Assembly: GCF_009498735.1 (NCBI RefSeq)
Contig: NZ_ML762424.1
Coordinates: forward strand, 419,824 to 458,372
Direction: 5' to 3'
Source of the DNA: Gracilibacillus oryzae
Lineage (GTDB): Bacteria; Bacillota; Bacilli; Bacillales; Amphibacillaceae
DNA length: 38,549 bases
The notes under the pieces are model-generated. The model worked only from the letters and a program-made list of their open reading frames with translations. It did no database searches and was not told the DNA's origin. Position 1 is the stretch's first letter; each line of letters starts with the position of its first letter. Made by a program: the position numbers and the translations under genes. Shown one piece after another: positions 1 to 8,872 of this stretch.

Positions 1-69
1 ATGCCTTGATTCTGACTTTTTCCTCCTTCTTGGCATTCAAACATGCTTTCAATGTCTTCAATTCAGGTT

Positions 70-98
70 ATAATAAAGTGAGACAATGTTACAGACAA
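70..98 (-). promoter_or_regulatory. Candidate sigma-A promoter reading off the left edge
   Basis: On the minus strand TTGTCT (93-98) is followed after 17 bases by TATTAT (70-75), a reasonable vegetative promoter. It would start transcription near base 63 and read out of the window. A strong AGGAGG-like ribosome-binding site lies at 22-28 on the same strand, but no standard start codon is properly spaced from it before the edge, so the gene it serves cannot be named. The hexamers overlap the short repeat described at 73-107. Confidence 0.4.
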
Positions 99-107
99 TT
101 AGCAGTG
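73..107. repeat. Short remnant of the intergenic element at 5922-6058
   Basis: The 12-mer ATAAAGTGAGAC (73-84) is identical to 5922-5933, and TTACAGACAATTAGCAGTG (89-107) matches 6040-6058 at 15 of 19 positions. In the distal copy these two blocks are the outer ends of a 137-bp structured element; here they lie 4 bases apart. This looks like an internally deleted copy of the same repeat. Chance resemblance of short blocks is possible. Confidence 0.4.
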
Positions 108-121
108 TGAAGTCAGTAACC

Positions 122-158
122 AAAAAAACTAGAGTGTGCCAATGTGCACTCTAGTTTT
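122..158 (-). terminator. Rho-independent terminator of the hem operon
   Basis: A perfect 12-bp stem (125-136 with 147-158) with a 10-base loop is followed on the minus strand by a run of seven T. The hemY stop codon lies inside the stem, so the coding region runs into the terminator. Confidence 0.85.
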
Positions 159-1548
159 CCAAATATGCTAATATTTGCTCAACTGCTGCTTCTCCCTGAT
201 CAATACAATCAGGTATTCCAATTCCACGGTAGGAGCTGCCTGCGACAAAAAGACCTGGCAGGTTCTCCGCAATGTCTTTTTCTAACTTGTCCACCTTTGC
301 TTTATGGCCGATTCCATATTGAGGCATGGCATTTTCCCAGCGGGAGACGACTGAAAATCGTGGTGTCCCTTCGATTTTCATAATCTTATTCAAATCAGAT
401 AACACAATTTTTTCCAGAGCCTCATCCGACAGATCAACTACACTTTCATCACCAGGGCGGCCGACATAACATCGAAGCAGCGCCATTCCCTCTGGTGCAG
501 CTGTTTCCGGCCATTTCTTGTGTGTCCATGTACATGCCGTAATGCGATAATCACTGTTACGCGAGACAACAAAGCCTGTGCCATCAATATCTTCTTTAAT
601 AGCGGATTGATCAAAAGCTAAGGCGACATTGGCTACAGAAGTTGCTTTCATATCTTCAAGGCTTGAGACAAAATCATAATTACCCAGCATCTTCTTCATC
701 GTATTAAAAGGTGTGGCAACCATCACAGCATCTGACCTAATGGTACGATGATCCGATAATGTCAGCGTATATTGTTCGCCGGCTTTTTCAATCTGTTTAA
801 CTACAGTATTTTTGCGGACTACATTGTCATCCAGCATTTCTTCTATTGCTTCTACCAGTGACTGCAAGCCATCTTTCAGACTGTAGAACATACTTCTTTT
901 TTTGCCAGGAGAAGTCTTGGGCTTCGGCATTGTCTGCTGCAAGCCTCTCACTAAGCTGCGATGTTTCTGTTCCAATTGATAAAAGTTCGGGAATGTTGCC
1001 ATCAAACTTAAATCATCGATATCTCCAGCATAAATACCGGACAGCAATGGTTCAATCAGATTTTCAACCAGTTCATCACCAAATCTTCGTCTGAAAAACT
1101 TTCCTAATGATTGGTCTTCCTTTGGCTCACCTTTTGGTAAAACAAAATCAAAACCTGCTCTTAATTTCCCTGACAAGCTAAACAAATCGGAAAATAGAAA
1201 AGGTTTTACTTGTGTAGGAATTCCCATAAATGACCCTTGCGGCATACTGTGCAATTTTCCATCAACGAGAATATATGATTTTCCTGTACCATTTGTCACC
1301 AGCTGGTCGCCCAGTCCCGCTTCACGGGCAAGTCTTTCTGCCGACTGCTTACGGATTAAGAAAGAATCCGGGCCTCGTTCGATCGTAAATCCATCGCGGC
1401 GTTCTGTTTTTATCTTCCCGCCAAGCCGTTCACTTGCCTCGAGCAGAGTAACCTGGTAGGGCAAATGCTTTTCTTTGATCTGTTTCTGAAGATAATAGGC
1501 GGCAGTTAATCCTGCGATACCGCCGCCTATAATGGTAATATGCTTCAT
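151..1548 (-). CDS. hemY: Coproporphyrinogen III / protoporphyrinogen oxidase HemY (CgoX)
   Basis: FAD-dependent flavoenzyme that oxidises the porphyrinogen ring late in haem synthesis; in Gram-positive bacteria the physiological substrate is coproporphyrinogen III. The N-terminus carries the dinucleotide-binding motif [13 protein letters not shown] (residues 8-20) followed by an acidic strand end (LLEAS), and the C-terminus has the family signature [15 protein letters not shown] that closes the FAD site. At 465 residues it has the usual length. It is the last gene of hemE-hemH-hemY. Its ATG overlaps the hemH stop by four bases and has no strong ribosome-binding site of its own, so translation is probably coupled to hemH. 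Family assignment is firm; the coproporphyrinogen preference is from family knowledge, not visible here. Confidence 0.95.
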   Translation of the reverse strand: MKHITIIGGGIAGLTAAYYLQKQIKEKHLPYQVTLLEASERLGGKIKTERRDGFTIERGPDSFLIRKQSAERLAREAGLGDQLVTNGTGKSYILVDGKLHSMPQGSFMGIPTQVKPFLFSDLFSLSGKLRAGFDFVLPKGEPKEDQSLGKFFRRRFGDELVENLIEPLLSGIYAGDIDDLSLMATFPNFYQLEQKHRSLVRGLQQTMPKPKTSPGKKRSMFYSLKDGLQSLVEAIEEMLDDNVVRKNTVVKQIEKAGEQYTLTLSDHRTIRSDAVMVATPFNTMKKMLGNYDFVSSLEDMKATSVANVALAFDQSAIKEDIDGTGFVVSRNSDYRITACTWTHKKWPETAAPEGMALLRCYVGRPGDESVVDLSDEALEKIVLSDLNKIMKIEGTPRFSVVSRWENAMPQYGIGHKAKVDKLEKDIAENLPGLFVAGSSYRGIGIPDCIDQGEAAVEQILAYLEN

Positions 1549-2486
1549 GATTGATCATTACTTTGGTATTTTTCTAGTACAACTGTTGCAAGTGTATCAA
1601 TAAATTGTGGATGCACATTTGGCATTTCCGGTCTGTAATAACTCGCGCCGATTTCCTCACAAACCACTTTGCACTCATAGTCATTGTCATAAAGTACTTC
1701 TAAGTGATCGGCAACAAATCCGACTGGTGCATAAACAAACGAACGATATCCATTATGTTCATAAAGATCGCGAGTTAAGTCCTGCACATCTGGCCCTAAC
1801 CATGGATCAGGTGTGTTTCCTTCACTTTGCCAGCCTATTTCAACATGCTGTACACCTGTTTTCGCCTGAATCAGCTCTGCTGTTTTCTTCAATTGATCAG
1901 GATAAGGATCACCATTCTGCAAAATTTTCTCTGGCAGACTGTGAGCAGAAACAACGAGAACCGCACTTTCTTTCTCAGCTTCATCCATTTTATTAAATTC
2001 GCCTAAAACAGCATCCTTCCAATAATCAATAAATCCTTCTGCATCATACCAGCTTTCCACTGATTGAATCGTTACGCCATGCTTCTCTGCCTCTTCCTGG
2101 GCCCGGCCATTATATGATTTTACACTGAACGTCGAATAGTGCGGTGCTAGCACAATGGAGATAGCTTCAGTGATCCCGTCATCTGCCATTTGTTTTACTG
2201 CATCTTCGACAAATGGTTCAATATGCTTTAAGCCTAAATAATAAACAAATTCCACCTCATCTTGTTTTTCATTCAGACGATTTTCAATTGCCTGTGCTTG
2301 TTCTTTCGTAATTCTTGCAAGTGGAGAAATACCGCCAATTGCACGATATCTCTCTGTTAAATCATCGAGCATTTCCTGAGAAGGTTTACGACCGTGACGG
2401 ATGTGTGTGTAATATCTTTCAATATCTGCTTCTTTATATGGCGTTCCATATGCCATTACTAAAAGTCCTATTTTTTTCTTTGCCAT
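1545..2486 (-). CDS. hemH: Ferrochelatase HemH (coproporphyrin ferrochelatase, CpfC)
   Basis: Inserts ferrous iron into the porphyrin; in Bacillaceae the substrate is coproporphyrin III and the product coproheme. Visible landmarks are the metal-side histidine in SAHSLPEKI, the acidic [10 protein letters not shown] segment and the C-terminal [13 protein letters not shown] block, all typical of the soluble Bacillus-type enzyme without a [2Fe-2S] cluster. I start it at the internal ATG at 2486 (MAKKKIGLL) because AAAGGGA lies nine bases upstream; the longer open frame begins only seven codons earlier. About 313 residues, normal for the family. It sits between hemE and hemY with a short gap and a 4-base overlap, consistent with one transcript. 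Confidence 0.95.
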   Translation of the reverse strand: MAKKKIGLLVMAYGTPYKEADIERYYTHIRHGRKPSQEMLDDLTERYRAIGGISPLARITKEQAQAIENRLNEKQDEVEFVYYLGLKHIEPFVEDAVKQMADDGITEAISIVLAPHYSTFSVKSYNGRAQEEAEKHGVTIQSVESWYDAEGFIDYWKDAVLGEFNKMDEAEKESAVLVVSAHSLPEKILQNGDPYPDQLKKTAELIQAKTGVQHVEIGWQSEGNTPDPWLGPDVQDLTRDLYEHNGYRSFVYAPVGFVADHLEVLYDNDYECKVVCEEIGASYYRPEMPNVHPQFIDTLATVVLEKYQSNDQS

Positions 2487-2507
2487 TGTTATACATCCCT
2501 TTCTCAA

Positions 2508-3539
2508 TTATCGTTTCGAATAACTATGAACAAACTCCGTTAATTGCTTCAACCTAGCTGGACTTATTTCAGGTGTTACCCCATGTCCTAAGTTAAAAAT
2601 GTGACTTGGATGCTGCTTTCCTTCATCAATAATTTGCTTCGTCTTCTCTTCAACAACATTCCAGTCTGCCAGTAAAAAGGCAGGATCAAGGTTACCCTGA
2701 AGAGCTTTCGTCACATCTAATTGTCTTGCTTCACTAATCGATAAGCGCCAATCCAAGCCAATAACATCAACAGGAAGATCATTCCATTCTTTAATCAAGT
2801 GACTTGCCCCAACACCGAAAATAATTAACGGGACATCATTTTTTCTCAATTCAAAGAAAATCCGCTCCATAATTGGTTTAATGTACTTACGATAATCTGT
2901 TACATTTAATGCACCAACCCAGGAGTCAAAAATCTGGATTGCCTGTGCACCAGCTTTTACCTGCGCTTCCACATAAGTAATGGTCATATCAGCTAGTTTA
3001 TCCATTAATGCAAACCATGCCTTTGGATCACTGTACATTAATGCTTTTGTTTTATGATAATTTTTCGACGGACCGCCTTCGATCATATAGCTTGCTAAAG
3101 TAAAAGGCGCACCGCTAAAGCCGATCATAGGAACATTTAATTGTTCCTTTGTCAGCAGTCGAATTGTCTCTAATACATACGGTACATCACTTTCCGGATC
3201 AATAGTTCCCAATTTATCGATATCCGCTTTTGAGGTTATCGGATTATCAATTACAGGACCAATTCCTGACTTAATCTCCACATCCACACCAATTGCCGGA
3301 AGTGGTGACATAATGTCTTTATACAGAACGGCTGCATCGACATTGTACATTTCAACAGGCAGCCTTGTCACATACGCACAAAGTTCTGGCTGATGAGTAA
3401 TTTCAAATAAAGAGTATTTCTTTTTTAATTCACGATATTCCTTTTGCGATCTGCCAGCCTGGCGCATATACCAGACAGGTGTATAATCGGTTTCTTCTCC
3501 TCGAAAAGCTTTTAAAATTGTATCATTAAATTTCGTCAT
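2508..3539 (-). CDS. hemE: Uroporphyrinogen decarboxylase HemE
   Basis: Cytoplasmic enzyme that removes four carboxyl groups from uroporphyrinogen III to give coproporphyrinogen III, feeding HemY and HemH encoded just downstream. The N-terminal signature [10 protein letters not shown] and the second signature [17 protein letters not shown] are both present, as is the HIFNLGHGV block near the C-terminus. The start is set at ATG 3539 (MTKFNDTIL) because AAAGGGTG lies a few bases upstream; the open frame extends nine codons further without a better site. First hem gene of the cluster, about 130 bases after the penicillin-binding protein gene. A perfect 5-bp inverted repeat (3606-3618) lies upstream. 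Confidence 0.96.
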   Translation of the reverse strand: MTKFNDTILKAFRGEETDYTPVWYMRQAGRSQKEYRELKKKYSLFEITHQPELCAYVTRLPVEMYNVDAAVLYKDIMSPLPAIGVDVEIKSGIGPVIDNPITSKADIDKLGTIDPESDVPYVLETIRLLTKEQLNVPMIGFSGAPFTLASYMIEGGPSKNYHKTKALMYSDPKAWFALMDKLADMTITYVEAQVKAGAQAIQIFDSWVGALNVTDYRKYIKPIMERIFFELRKNDVPLIIFGVGASHLIKEWNDLPVDVIGLDWRLSISEARQLDVTKALQGNLDPAFLLADWNVVEEKTKQIIDEGKQHPSHIFNLGHGVTPEISPARLKQLTEFVHSYSKR

Positions 3540-3605
3540 TTTTTTCACCCTTTTTATCCATTCCACTCTACTATAGAATGTTTGACGGTTTCTGTATAGT
3601 TTTTT

Positions 3606-3618
3606 TGAACAACGTTCA
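3606..3618. promoter_or_regulatory. Perfect inverted repeat TGAAC-AAC-GTTCA upstream of hemE
   Basis: Five-base arms with a 3-base centre lie about 70 bases upstream of the hemE start in the pbpF-hemE gap. It resembles a small operator. It differs from the Bacillus LexA box, in which GAAC and GTTC are separated by four bases. No regulator can be named from the window. Confidence 0.3.
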
Positions 3619-3671
3619 CTAAATTGTAATTATTATAACTAAAAAACAATTATAATAAAAAATCATAAGAT

Positions 3672-5849
3672 TTAAAAGTCAAACGATAATGAAGCAATGT
3701 TTGATGGTTCTCCTTCTCGTTCTGTCAGTCGGTTATAAGGAACGACATAATAATCCCCGCTGTTAAATACATTGATATCTTCAATGGTGAATTGCCCAAT
3801 ACCCTCAACCTCACCAATCAACGGATCTTCCCCATCTCTTTGTTCATAGATCCGGTACATTACACGTTTATCTGGAGAGGCAGTCCAGAACAGCTTGCCT
3901 TGAAATATAGAAAAGCCGCCAAATTCAAAGGAACCAGTCACATCAGTAATTGTCGGTAATTCGATTGGCTTTTCCAGATCCGTTACCTTATCCGGTTTTT
4001 CAAACTCTTCTTTTATCTCAGTCTGCTTATTAATCTCAGATATGATAGCTTTCGTTAATTTCGTTGGTGCTTCACTGCCTGATGTTAAGTAGTTTTGTTC
4101 CGATATCTCTGAAAATCCAATCCATGTTGAGACAACATAATCTGGTGTGAATCCGGCAAACCATGCATCCTTTGTCTTGCCTGTTACAATGGAATGTTCT
4201 GTTGATCCAGTTTTTCCAGCAAGTGCTTTAGGGTATTCTCCTGCTGCAGCAGTACCATGATCAACGGTTGCTTCAAGCATTCGTACCATATCCCACGCCA
4301 CTTGGGGATCAAACACTTGATTTTTCTGTTGCTCCACACTCGCCAGCTGCTCTCCATATCTATCTGTAATAGAATGAATGGTTCTTGATTCCAGCCATTC
4401 TCCATTATGAATAAAAGTTCTGTAAGATTCAGCCACTTGCAATGGAGTAAGCCCATACTCTAAACCTCCCACTGCAATTGCCAAACCATTGTCTTCCAGT
4501 ATTATATTCATCTTTTCCAGAATTGACTTACTGTAGCTGATGCCAATTTGGTCCAAAGTCCATACAGCTGGTGCATTTTTTGACTGGACAATCGCTTCAT
4601 ACATCGTAACTTCTCCAGAAAATACCCCATCAGCATTGTTCACTTGATAACCGTTATAATCGATGTCTTGATCAGGTAAATAATCATAAGCATGATAGGC
4701 ATTTAATTCCATCGCTGGTCCATAGACAGCAATAGGCTTCATTACAGAACCAGGCTGTTTCGGAACTTGCAGGTGATTCGTTTTGTTCAGTTCAAATTGT
4801 CTTCCTGCAATTAATACTTTTAAATGTCCGGTATCTTCTTCCATTAAGGCAAACGCACCATCAACAGCCTCACTTGCTGAAGGAAAGTATTCGTCCGCTT
4901 GCATCTTCTCATATGCCATTTTTTGCATCATTGGGTCCATATATACTTCTATTTTATATCCACCGCGTTTTAAAGCATCTCTGCTTAATCCATAAACGGT
5001 ATCTAATTCTTCTAATACCTGGGCAAAATAATCATCTAACCAAGGTTTTTCATCTTCTTCCTGTTGCTGAACTCTGATATTTTTCGCTTGTAATGCCTGC
5101 ATTTCTTTTGCAGTGATCGACCCATAATCAACCATTTGCTGCAGTGCAAGATCCCGCCTTTGCTTTGCTTTTTCGATATCATTATATGGTGAATATGTGT
5201 TTGGTGCTTTTACCATGGCAGCAAGCATTGCACCTTCTTCGATTGTCAGCTCTTCAATACTTTTGCCAAAATAATAGGTTGCCGCTGTGCCTACACCATA
5301 TATCCCATGCGCAAAGTATACTTCATTTAAATAGAGTTCTAATATATCTTCCTTGCTGTAATTTCGCTCTAAATAAATCGATGCCATGACTTCTTTCGTT
5401 TTACGCATCCATGTTTTATCATTAAAAAGAAAAAGATTTTTTGCTAATTGCTGGGTTATCGTACTGCCGCCTTCCACTTTACTCATCGCCAGAATATCCC
5501 GATAAACCGCACGAGCGACTGATGGAAAAGAAATACCGGCATGATCATAAAAACGTTGATCTTCCAAAGCTAAAAACGCTTCTTCTACATGATCAGGAAT
5601 TTGGTCAATTGTTACATAATCACGGTTTTCAGTATATAACTTTCCAACAACGGTCCCGTCTTGTGCCACAACTGTGGAAGCTGTCGGCAGGTTAACGGCT
5701 GTTTCGTCAAAAACAAAACGACCGCCAAATATAATAAATGAATATCCAATGATCGCCAATAAGAACATGGAAGAGAAAATAATGACGAGCCACTTAAAAC
5801 GTTTGATCCACTGGAAGCCTTTATTCAGCCATTGTTTAAATTGCTCCAA
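3672..5849 (-). CDS. pbpF: Class A penicillin-binding protein, PbpF/PBP2c-like
   Basis: Bifunctional peptidoglycan synthase at the outer face of the membrane. A single membrane segment (about residues 20-45) is followed by a glycosyltransferase domain with EDQRFYDHAG, GGSTITQQLAKN and ELYLNEVYFAHGIYGVGTAA. The transpeptidase domain has the active-site serine in PGSVMKP, the SKN triad and GKTGS. A C-terminal extension of about 100 residues looks like a fibronectin-III-type module. The open frame begins with GTG at 5861, but AAAGGTG is positioned eight bases before a TTG at 5849, so TTG is the better start (725 residues). The position beside hemEHY and hmoB matches B. subtilis pbpF, which acts in forespore wall synthesis. 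Orthology is inferred from position, length and domain order. Confidence 0.9.
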   Translation of the reverse strand: MEQFKQWLNKGFQWIKRFKWLVIIFSSMFLLAIIGYSFIIFGGRFVFDETAVNLPTASTVVAQDGTVVGKLYTENRDYVTIDQIPDHVEEAFLALEDQRFYDHAGISFPSVARAVYRDILAMSKVEGGSTITQQLAKNLFLFNDKTWMRKTKEVMASIYLERNYSKEDILELYLNEVYFAHGIYGVGTAATYYFGKSIEELTIEEGAMLAAMVKAPNTYSPYNDIEKAKQRRDLALQQMVDYGSITAKEMQALQAKNIRVQQQEEDEKPWLDDYFAQVLEELDTVYGLSRDALKRGGYKIEVYMDPMMQKMAYEKMQADEYFPSASEAVDGAFALMEEDTGHLKVLIAGRQFELNKTNHLQVPKQPGSVMKPIAVYGPAMELNAYHAYDYLPDQDIDYNGYQVNNADGVFSGEVTMYEAIVQSKNAPAVWTLDQIGISYSKSILEKMNIILEDNGLAIAVGGLEYGLTPLQVAESYRTFIHNGEWLESRTIHSITDRYGEQLASVEQQKNQVFDPQVAWDMVRMLEATVDHGTAAAGEYPKALAGKTGSTEHSIVTGKTKDAWFAGFTPDYVVSTWIGFSEISEQNYLTSGSEAPTKLTKAIISEINKQTEIKEEFEKPDKVTDLEKPIELPTITDVTGSFEFGGFSIFQGKLFWTASPDKRVMYRIYEQRDGEDPLIGEVEGIGQFTIEDINVFNSGDYYVVPYNRLTEREGEPSNIASLSFDF

Positions 5850-5921
5850 ACGTTTACACACCTTTCTTAGTTAGAAAAACTTGACTATTAATTTGTAAAA
5901 GACCATAATTTTACATATACT

Positions 5922-6058
5922 ATAAAGTGAGACTTTGATTTTATATCCCCCACTGACCATTAGCGAAACTTATCAGGATGCTTAGCGTCTGTTTTCCCCC
6001 ACTTACTATCTTCGTGTTACTCGAAACTTGAAGGGGGTATTACAGACGGTTAGCGCTG
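5922..6058. repeat. Structured intergenic element between pbpF and hmoB
   Basis: The 317-base divergent gap holds a stretch rich in C5/G5 blocks. Left strand GCTTAGCGTCTGT (5981-5993) can pair with ACAGACGGTTAGC (6042-6054). CCCCC at 5997-6001 pairs with GGGGG at 6033-6037, which makes a hairpin of about 70 bases with a loop of some 30 bases. A second copy of the CCCCCACT motif occurs near 5947. Both ends of the stretch recur, close together, at 73-107. There is no coding frame. It could be a small palindromic repeat family, a remnant insertion, or a leader structure for hmoB. Confidence 0.45.
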
Positions 6059-6166
6059 CGATCAATACGAAAACGATCATTTTGCTAGAGAATAGTAAAA
6101 AGCACACAAATTCTATTTTATCATAATTGATTTATAAATACTTCTAAAATAGAACGGAGGATCTTC

Positions 6167-6646
6167 ATGAAAGCTTACATGACAAATGGCACTTATGAAT
6201 TCTTAAACAAACTGAAAAATAAGCACACGATCTCCCCTTTTCTCCTTATGAATAACAGGGAAAATGCAATCGCCTTCTATGAAAGCGAGAAGCAGTCTAT
6301 TTTTCAAACAGGCCGTAATTATGAAGTCATTGCAAAAGAGGGAAATCTGTCCGAAGAAGGGTTTGCATCTATTATTCATCTGCCGATTACTGATGAAGGT
6401 CGGCCGATCTTTGAGCTTGAGTGGAAGGATAAACTGAAAAGAGTTGGCCAATTAAATGGACTAATTGCCGCAAGAGTATTGCGTCCACTTAGAGGAAATG
6501 AGTATCTGATCTTAACCGAATGGGCTGATAATAAAGTTTACCAAACACAAAAGGATTTCTTTATCGAAGAAGAGAAAAGTCCCTACAGCAGCGCAGGACC
6601 GAACTATACGAAGACCTATCATGTCGGGGAAAAGGAAGAAGACTAA
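6167..6646 (+). CDS. hmoB: Haem-degrading monooxygenase HmoB-like (ABM domain)
   Basis: Predicted cytoplasmic antibiotic-biosynthesis-monooxygenase-fold protein of the IsdG-related HmoB type, which opens haem and releases iron. The C-terminal half (about residues 65-135) carries the ABM-like fold, with a core around the conserved block LNGLIAARVLRPLRGNEYLI and then LTEWADNKVYQTQKDF; the N-terminal part is the partial domain typical of HmoB. The length of 159 residues is close to B. subtilis HmoB. The ATG has AACGGAGG eight bases upstream. It lies divergent from pbpF-hemEHY, as in B. subtilis, so haem synthesis and haem turnover genes are neighbours. The call rests on both sequence resemblance and position. 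Confidence 0.85.
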   Translation: MKAYMTNGTYEFLNKLKNKHTISPFLLMNNRENAIAFYESEKQSIFQTGRNYEVIAKEGNLSEEGFASIIHLPITDEGRPIFELEWKDKLKRVGQLNGLIAARVLRPLRGNEYLILTEWADNKVYQTQKDFFIEEEKSPYSSAGPNYTKTYHVGEKEED

Positions 6647-6654
6647 AACCTAAA

Positions 6655-6693
6655 GAAAAAAGCTGATCCTCTGTAAAGGAATCAGCTTTTTCT
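6655..6693. terminator. Bidirectional terminator between hmoB and the disulfide pair
   Basis: An 11-bp stem (6657-6667 with 6681-6691) is flanked by A and T tracts, so it can stop transcripts arriving from hmoB and from the converging thioredoxin-like gene. Confidence 0.85.
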
Positions 6694-6694
6694 T

Positions 6695-7165
6695 TTATTC
6701 TACTACATTTGTATCAAAAAAGTTTTCAAATTCTGCCTGTGGCTGTTCACCGACAATACGTGCAGCTTCTTCACCTGCTTCAAAATGGACTAATGTTGGA
6801 GTTGATTGGATACCATATTCTTGCCATTGGTCTCTAAATTCTTCTAAATTCATTTTTACAAGATCAACTCCATAATCATCTGCCATCGGAACTACAACAG
6901 GAGTTGTTCGTTGACAATGGATACAATTCGGATCATAGAAATATACCGTTACATCTTCTCCATTATCTAATTTCTCTGCAAGTTCATCAGGTAAAATTTG
7001 ATTCTGATACATAGGATCATCTAATTGATCGATTGTCGTTTGATTCAAGTTCGATTTATTATATGGATTTCCTTCTGAAGCTTGATCTTTTTGGTAATCT
7101 ACCACAAACCATAGTGCCCCAAAAATCGCAACAAGCACTAGTACAAAGATTATCATCTTTTTCAA
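6695..7165 (-). CDS. Membrane-anchored thioredoxin-like protein paired with BdbC
   Basis: Predicted extracytoplasmic thiol-disulfide protein. An N-terminal hydrophobic segment (about residues 4-22) acts as an anchor or uncleaved signal. It is followed by a thioredoxin fold with the redox motif CIHC in YFYDPNCIHCQRTTPVV and the cis-proline loop STPTL. It directly follows bdbC. The open frame starts in-frame upstream, but AAAGGAG lies eight bases before TTG at 7165 and one base after the bdbC stop, so TTG is the likely start (about 156 residues). The usual BdbC partner in B. subtilis is the DsbA-like BdbD; this protein is shorter and thioredoxin-like. It may be oxidised by BdbC or serve another thiol role. 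Confidence 0.75.
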   Translation of the reverse strand: MKKMIIFVLVLVAIFGALWFVVDYQKDQASEGNPYNKSNLNQTTIDQLDDPMYQNQILPDELAEKLDNGEDVTVYFYDPNCIHCQRTTPVVVPMADDYGVDLVKMNLEEFRDQWQEYGIQSTPTLVHFEAGEEAARIVGEQPQAEFENFFDTNVVE

Positions 7166-7166
7166 A

Positions 7167-7589
7167 TTAAACTCTCCTTTGTTGAACAATTAAAACAAGG
7201 TGTATAACAAAAATAACGACAAACGCGAAAAGTGCCTGAAACGGAATGGTTATAAATCCTAAAAACTCTACATAAATCCCATTACAAGGAACTAGTCCAC
7301 ATGCCTCGCCAGCTGATGCCATACTGGGCACTTGCTGAATAAGATAATGATAGGTGGATACACCAATTCCGATCCCGCTCATAATAAGTCCAGGCAAAGC
7401 ATATCGTATGTCTTTTTTATAAAGTGCATAACCATAGATGAGTACAAGGGGGTACATTAGTATTCTTTGATACCAGCATAATTCACATGGTGTATATCCT
7501 TGCACTTCTGAGTAAAATAAACTGCCCAGCATTGCGACAAGACTTTGCGCCCATGCGATAAACAGCAATGTCTCTTTTTTCTTCTCCAT
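7167..7589 (-). CDS. bdbC: DsbB-family disulfide oxidoreductase BdbC
   Basis: Small quinone-dependent integral membrane protein that reoxidises an extracytoplasmic thiol oxidase. Four hydrophobic segments are visible (about residues 7-25, 38-58, 67-85 and 110-135). The first redox pair is CELC, in the conserved CELCWYQR motif after helix 1. The second pair, in EACGLVPC, lies in the large external loop. At 140 residues it has the family length. AGAGGTG precedes the ATG. It forms a tight pair with the downstream thioredoxin-like gene and has a good promoter at 7616-7643. The family call is firm; the symbol follows B. subtilis by similarity. Confidence 0.9.
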   Translation of the reverse strand: MEKKKETLLFIAWAQSLVAMLGSLFYSEVQGYTPCELCWYQRILMYPLVLIYGYALYKKDIRYALPGLIMSGIGIGVSTYHYLIQQVPSMASAGEACGLVPCNGIYVEFLGFITIPFQALFAFVVIFVIHLVLIVQQRRV

Positions 7590-7615
7590 TTATACACCTC
7601 TCTTCCCACCATTTT

Positions 7616-7643
7616 ATTATACATAGATCAGTTATAAAAACAA
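7616..7643 (-). promoter_or_regulatory. Candidate sigma-A promoter of the bdbC pair
   Basis: On the minus strand TTGTTT (7638-7643), 16 bases, then a perfect TATAAT (7616-7621) stand about 30 bases upstream of the bdbC start codon. Confidence 0.65.
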
Positions 7644-7811
7644 ACAGATGAGCAGCCAGAATGATATTTTTCACAGATTGGACAAAATTGCATGTTAGGG
7701 ATAGTCCAGAAATCCCCTTTTATTCATTCGATTGAATATTTGTTCTATATTTAGTTTTGCTATTATTACAAGTGATTATTTACGTGCCCCAGACCTATTG
7801 ATTGAATATGC

Positions 7812-7846
7812 TGAAAAAAGAGCAGCTCCAAATGAGCTGCTCTTTC
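7812..7846 (-). terminator. Terminator of the thiamine operon
   Basis: A perfect 11-bp stem (7818-7828 with 7834-7844), a 5-base loop and a following T-run on the minus strand directly after thiF. It marks thiF as the last operon gene. Confidence 0.88.
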
Positions 7847-7849
7847 TTC

Positions 7850-8872
7850 TTACCCTACATATTGATAATAGAGCTTCTTCGCTGCCTTTATATCTTTCGT
7901 ACCGTGAATAAAAGTACGACCGTCTTTAAAAATAACAATGCGATAATTGTGCACTTCAAATGAAATAAGAAACGGATTTTTCGTCACATGAAGATCTGAA
8001 TTCTGGCTTAAATGGCTGCAAAGCTGGTCTAAATTCACACTCTCCCTGTGATTCACTCTAATTTGAACCGTATCTCTGCCACATAACACTGCCGTCTTCA
8101 TCTGGGCATCATATGTCAAGTTCGGATATTCCCCCATCACACATGAGGGACACTGCTGATCCTTTAATTTCTTCACATCGATCTCCATCCGCTGGTTCTT
8201 CCATAAATCAAATCCGATTAACTTCCCAGACAGTGCTTCGGAATTATTAGTCAGAATTTTTAGCGCTTCTGTCATTTGGTGCGCTACAACCATTTGGACT
8301 GTCGGACTAATAATTCCGACCGTATCACATGTTGCTCCATCACTTGGGATATGATCAAGCAAGCAATGAAAACATGGTGTCACACCAGGCAAAACGGTAA
8401 AAGTAATGCCGTAGCTTGCGACACAGCCGCCATAGATCCATGGTTTCTGGTGTTTTTGGGAAATATCATTAAGAATTAATCTTGTGTCAAAATTATCTGT
8501 CGCATCCATGATTAAATCAACACTTGGTACAAGTTTCTCTAATTCCTCTACCCCTGCATCTTCTACTAGCGCTTCAATGGCAATATGAGAGTTGACAAGT
8601 TCCAGTCTGCGCTTGGCAGCGATCGCTTTTGGTGTTCGTTCTTCTGCATCACGCTCTGTAAACAATTGCTGCCGCTGTAGATTACTTGCCTCCACATAAT
8701 CACGATCAATTAATGTTAATTTTCCGACACCAGCTCTTGCAAGCATTTCTGCACTGCTTGAGCCTAGCGCCCCGATGCCGATAATCAACACATGGCTGTC
8801 TGCCAGCTTTTTTTGCCCTTCCATTCCAATTGGTTCAAACAATGTTTGCCTGCTATAACGATTATCCACCAA
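7850..8872 (-). CDS. thiF: ThiF/MoeB-type sulfur-carrier adenylyltransferase
   Basis: E1-like enzyme that adenylates the C-terminal glycine of ThiS so that sulfur can be loaded for thiazole formation. The N-terminal half has RYSRQTLF, the nucleotide loop [17 protein letters not shown] (about residues 33-49) and the DATDNFDTR block. Two zinc-type cysteine pairs, CFHC and CPSC, are present. The last 100 residues form the extra C-terminal region seen in the Bacillus thiazole-pathway ThiF rather than the short MoeB form. The start is TTG at 8872 or the adjacent GTG; AAGGG lies about seven bases upstream of the TTG, and the gene overlaps the end of thiG by 11 bases. Unlike the B. subtilis operon, no thiD follows. 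Confidence 0.9.
   Translation of the reverse strand: MVDNRYSRQTLFEPIGMEGQKKLADSHVLIIGIGALGSSSAEMLARAGVGKLTLIDRDYVEASNLQRQQLFTERDAEERTPKAIAAKRRLELVNSHIAIEALVEDAGVEELEKLVPSVDLIMDATDNFDTRLILNDISQKHQKPWIYGGCVASYGITFTVLPGVTPCFHCLLDHIPSDGATCDTVGIISPTVQMVVAHQMTEALKILTNNSEALSGKLIGFDLWKNQRMEIDVKKLKDQQCPSCVMGEYPNLTYDAQMKTAVLCGRDTVQIRVNHRESVNLDQLCSHLSQNSDLHVTKNPFLISFEVHNYRIVIFKDGRTFIHGTKDIKAAKKLYYQYVG

Noticed and set aside
1-60. Possible start of a leftward gene (open frames containing NAKKEEKVRIKA or MFECQEGGKSQNQG) with a strong Shine-Dalgarno-like sequence
   Set aside because: No standard start codon is correctly spaced from the AAGGAGG before the window ends, and two frames are equally open, so no gene can be called.
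3606-3618. LexA (SOS) box upstream of hemE
   Set aside because: The half-sites GAAC and GTTC are separated by three bases instead of the four required in the Bacillus box.
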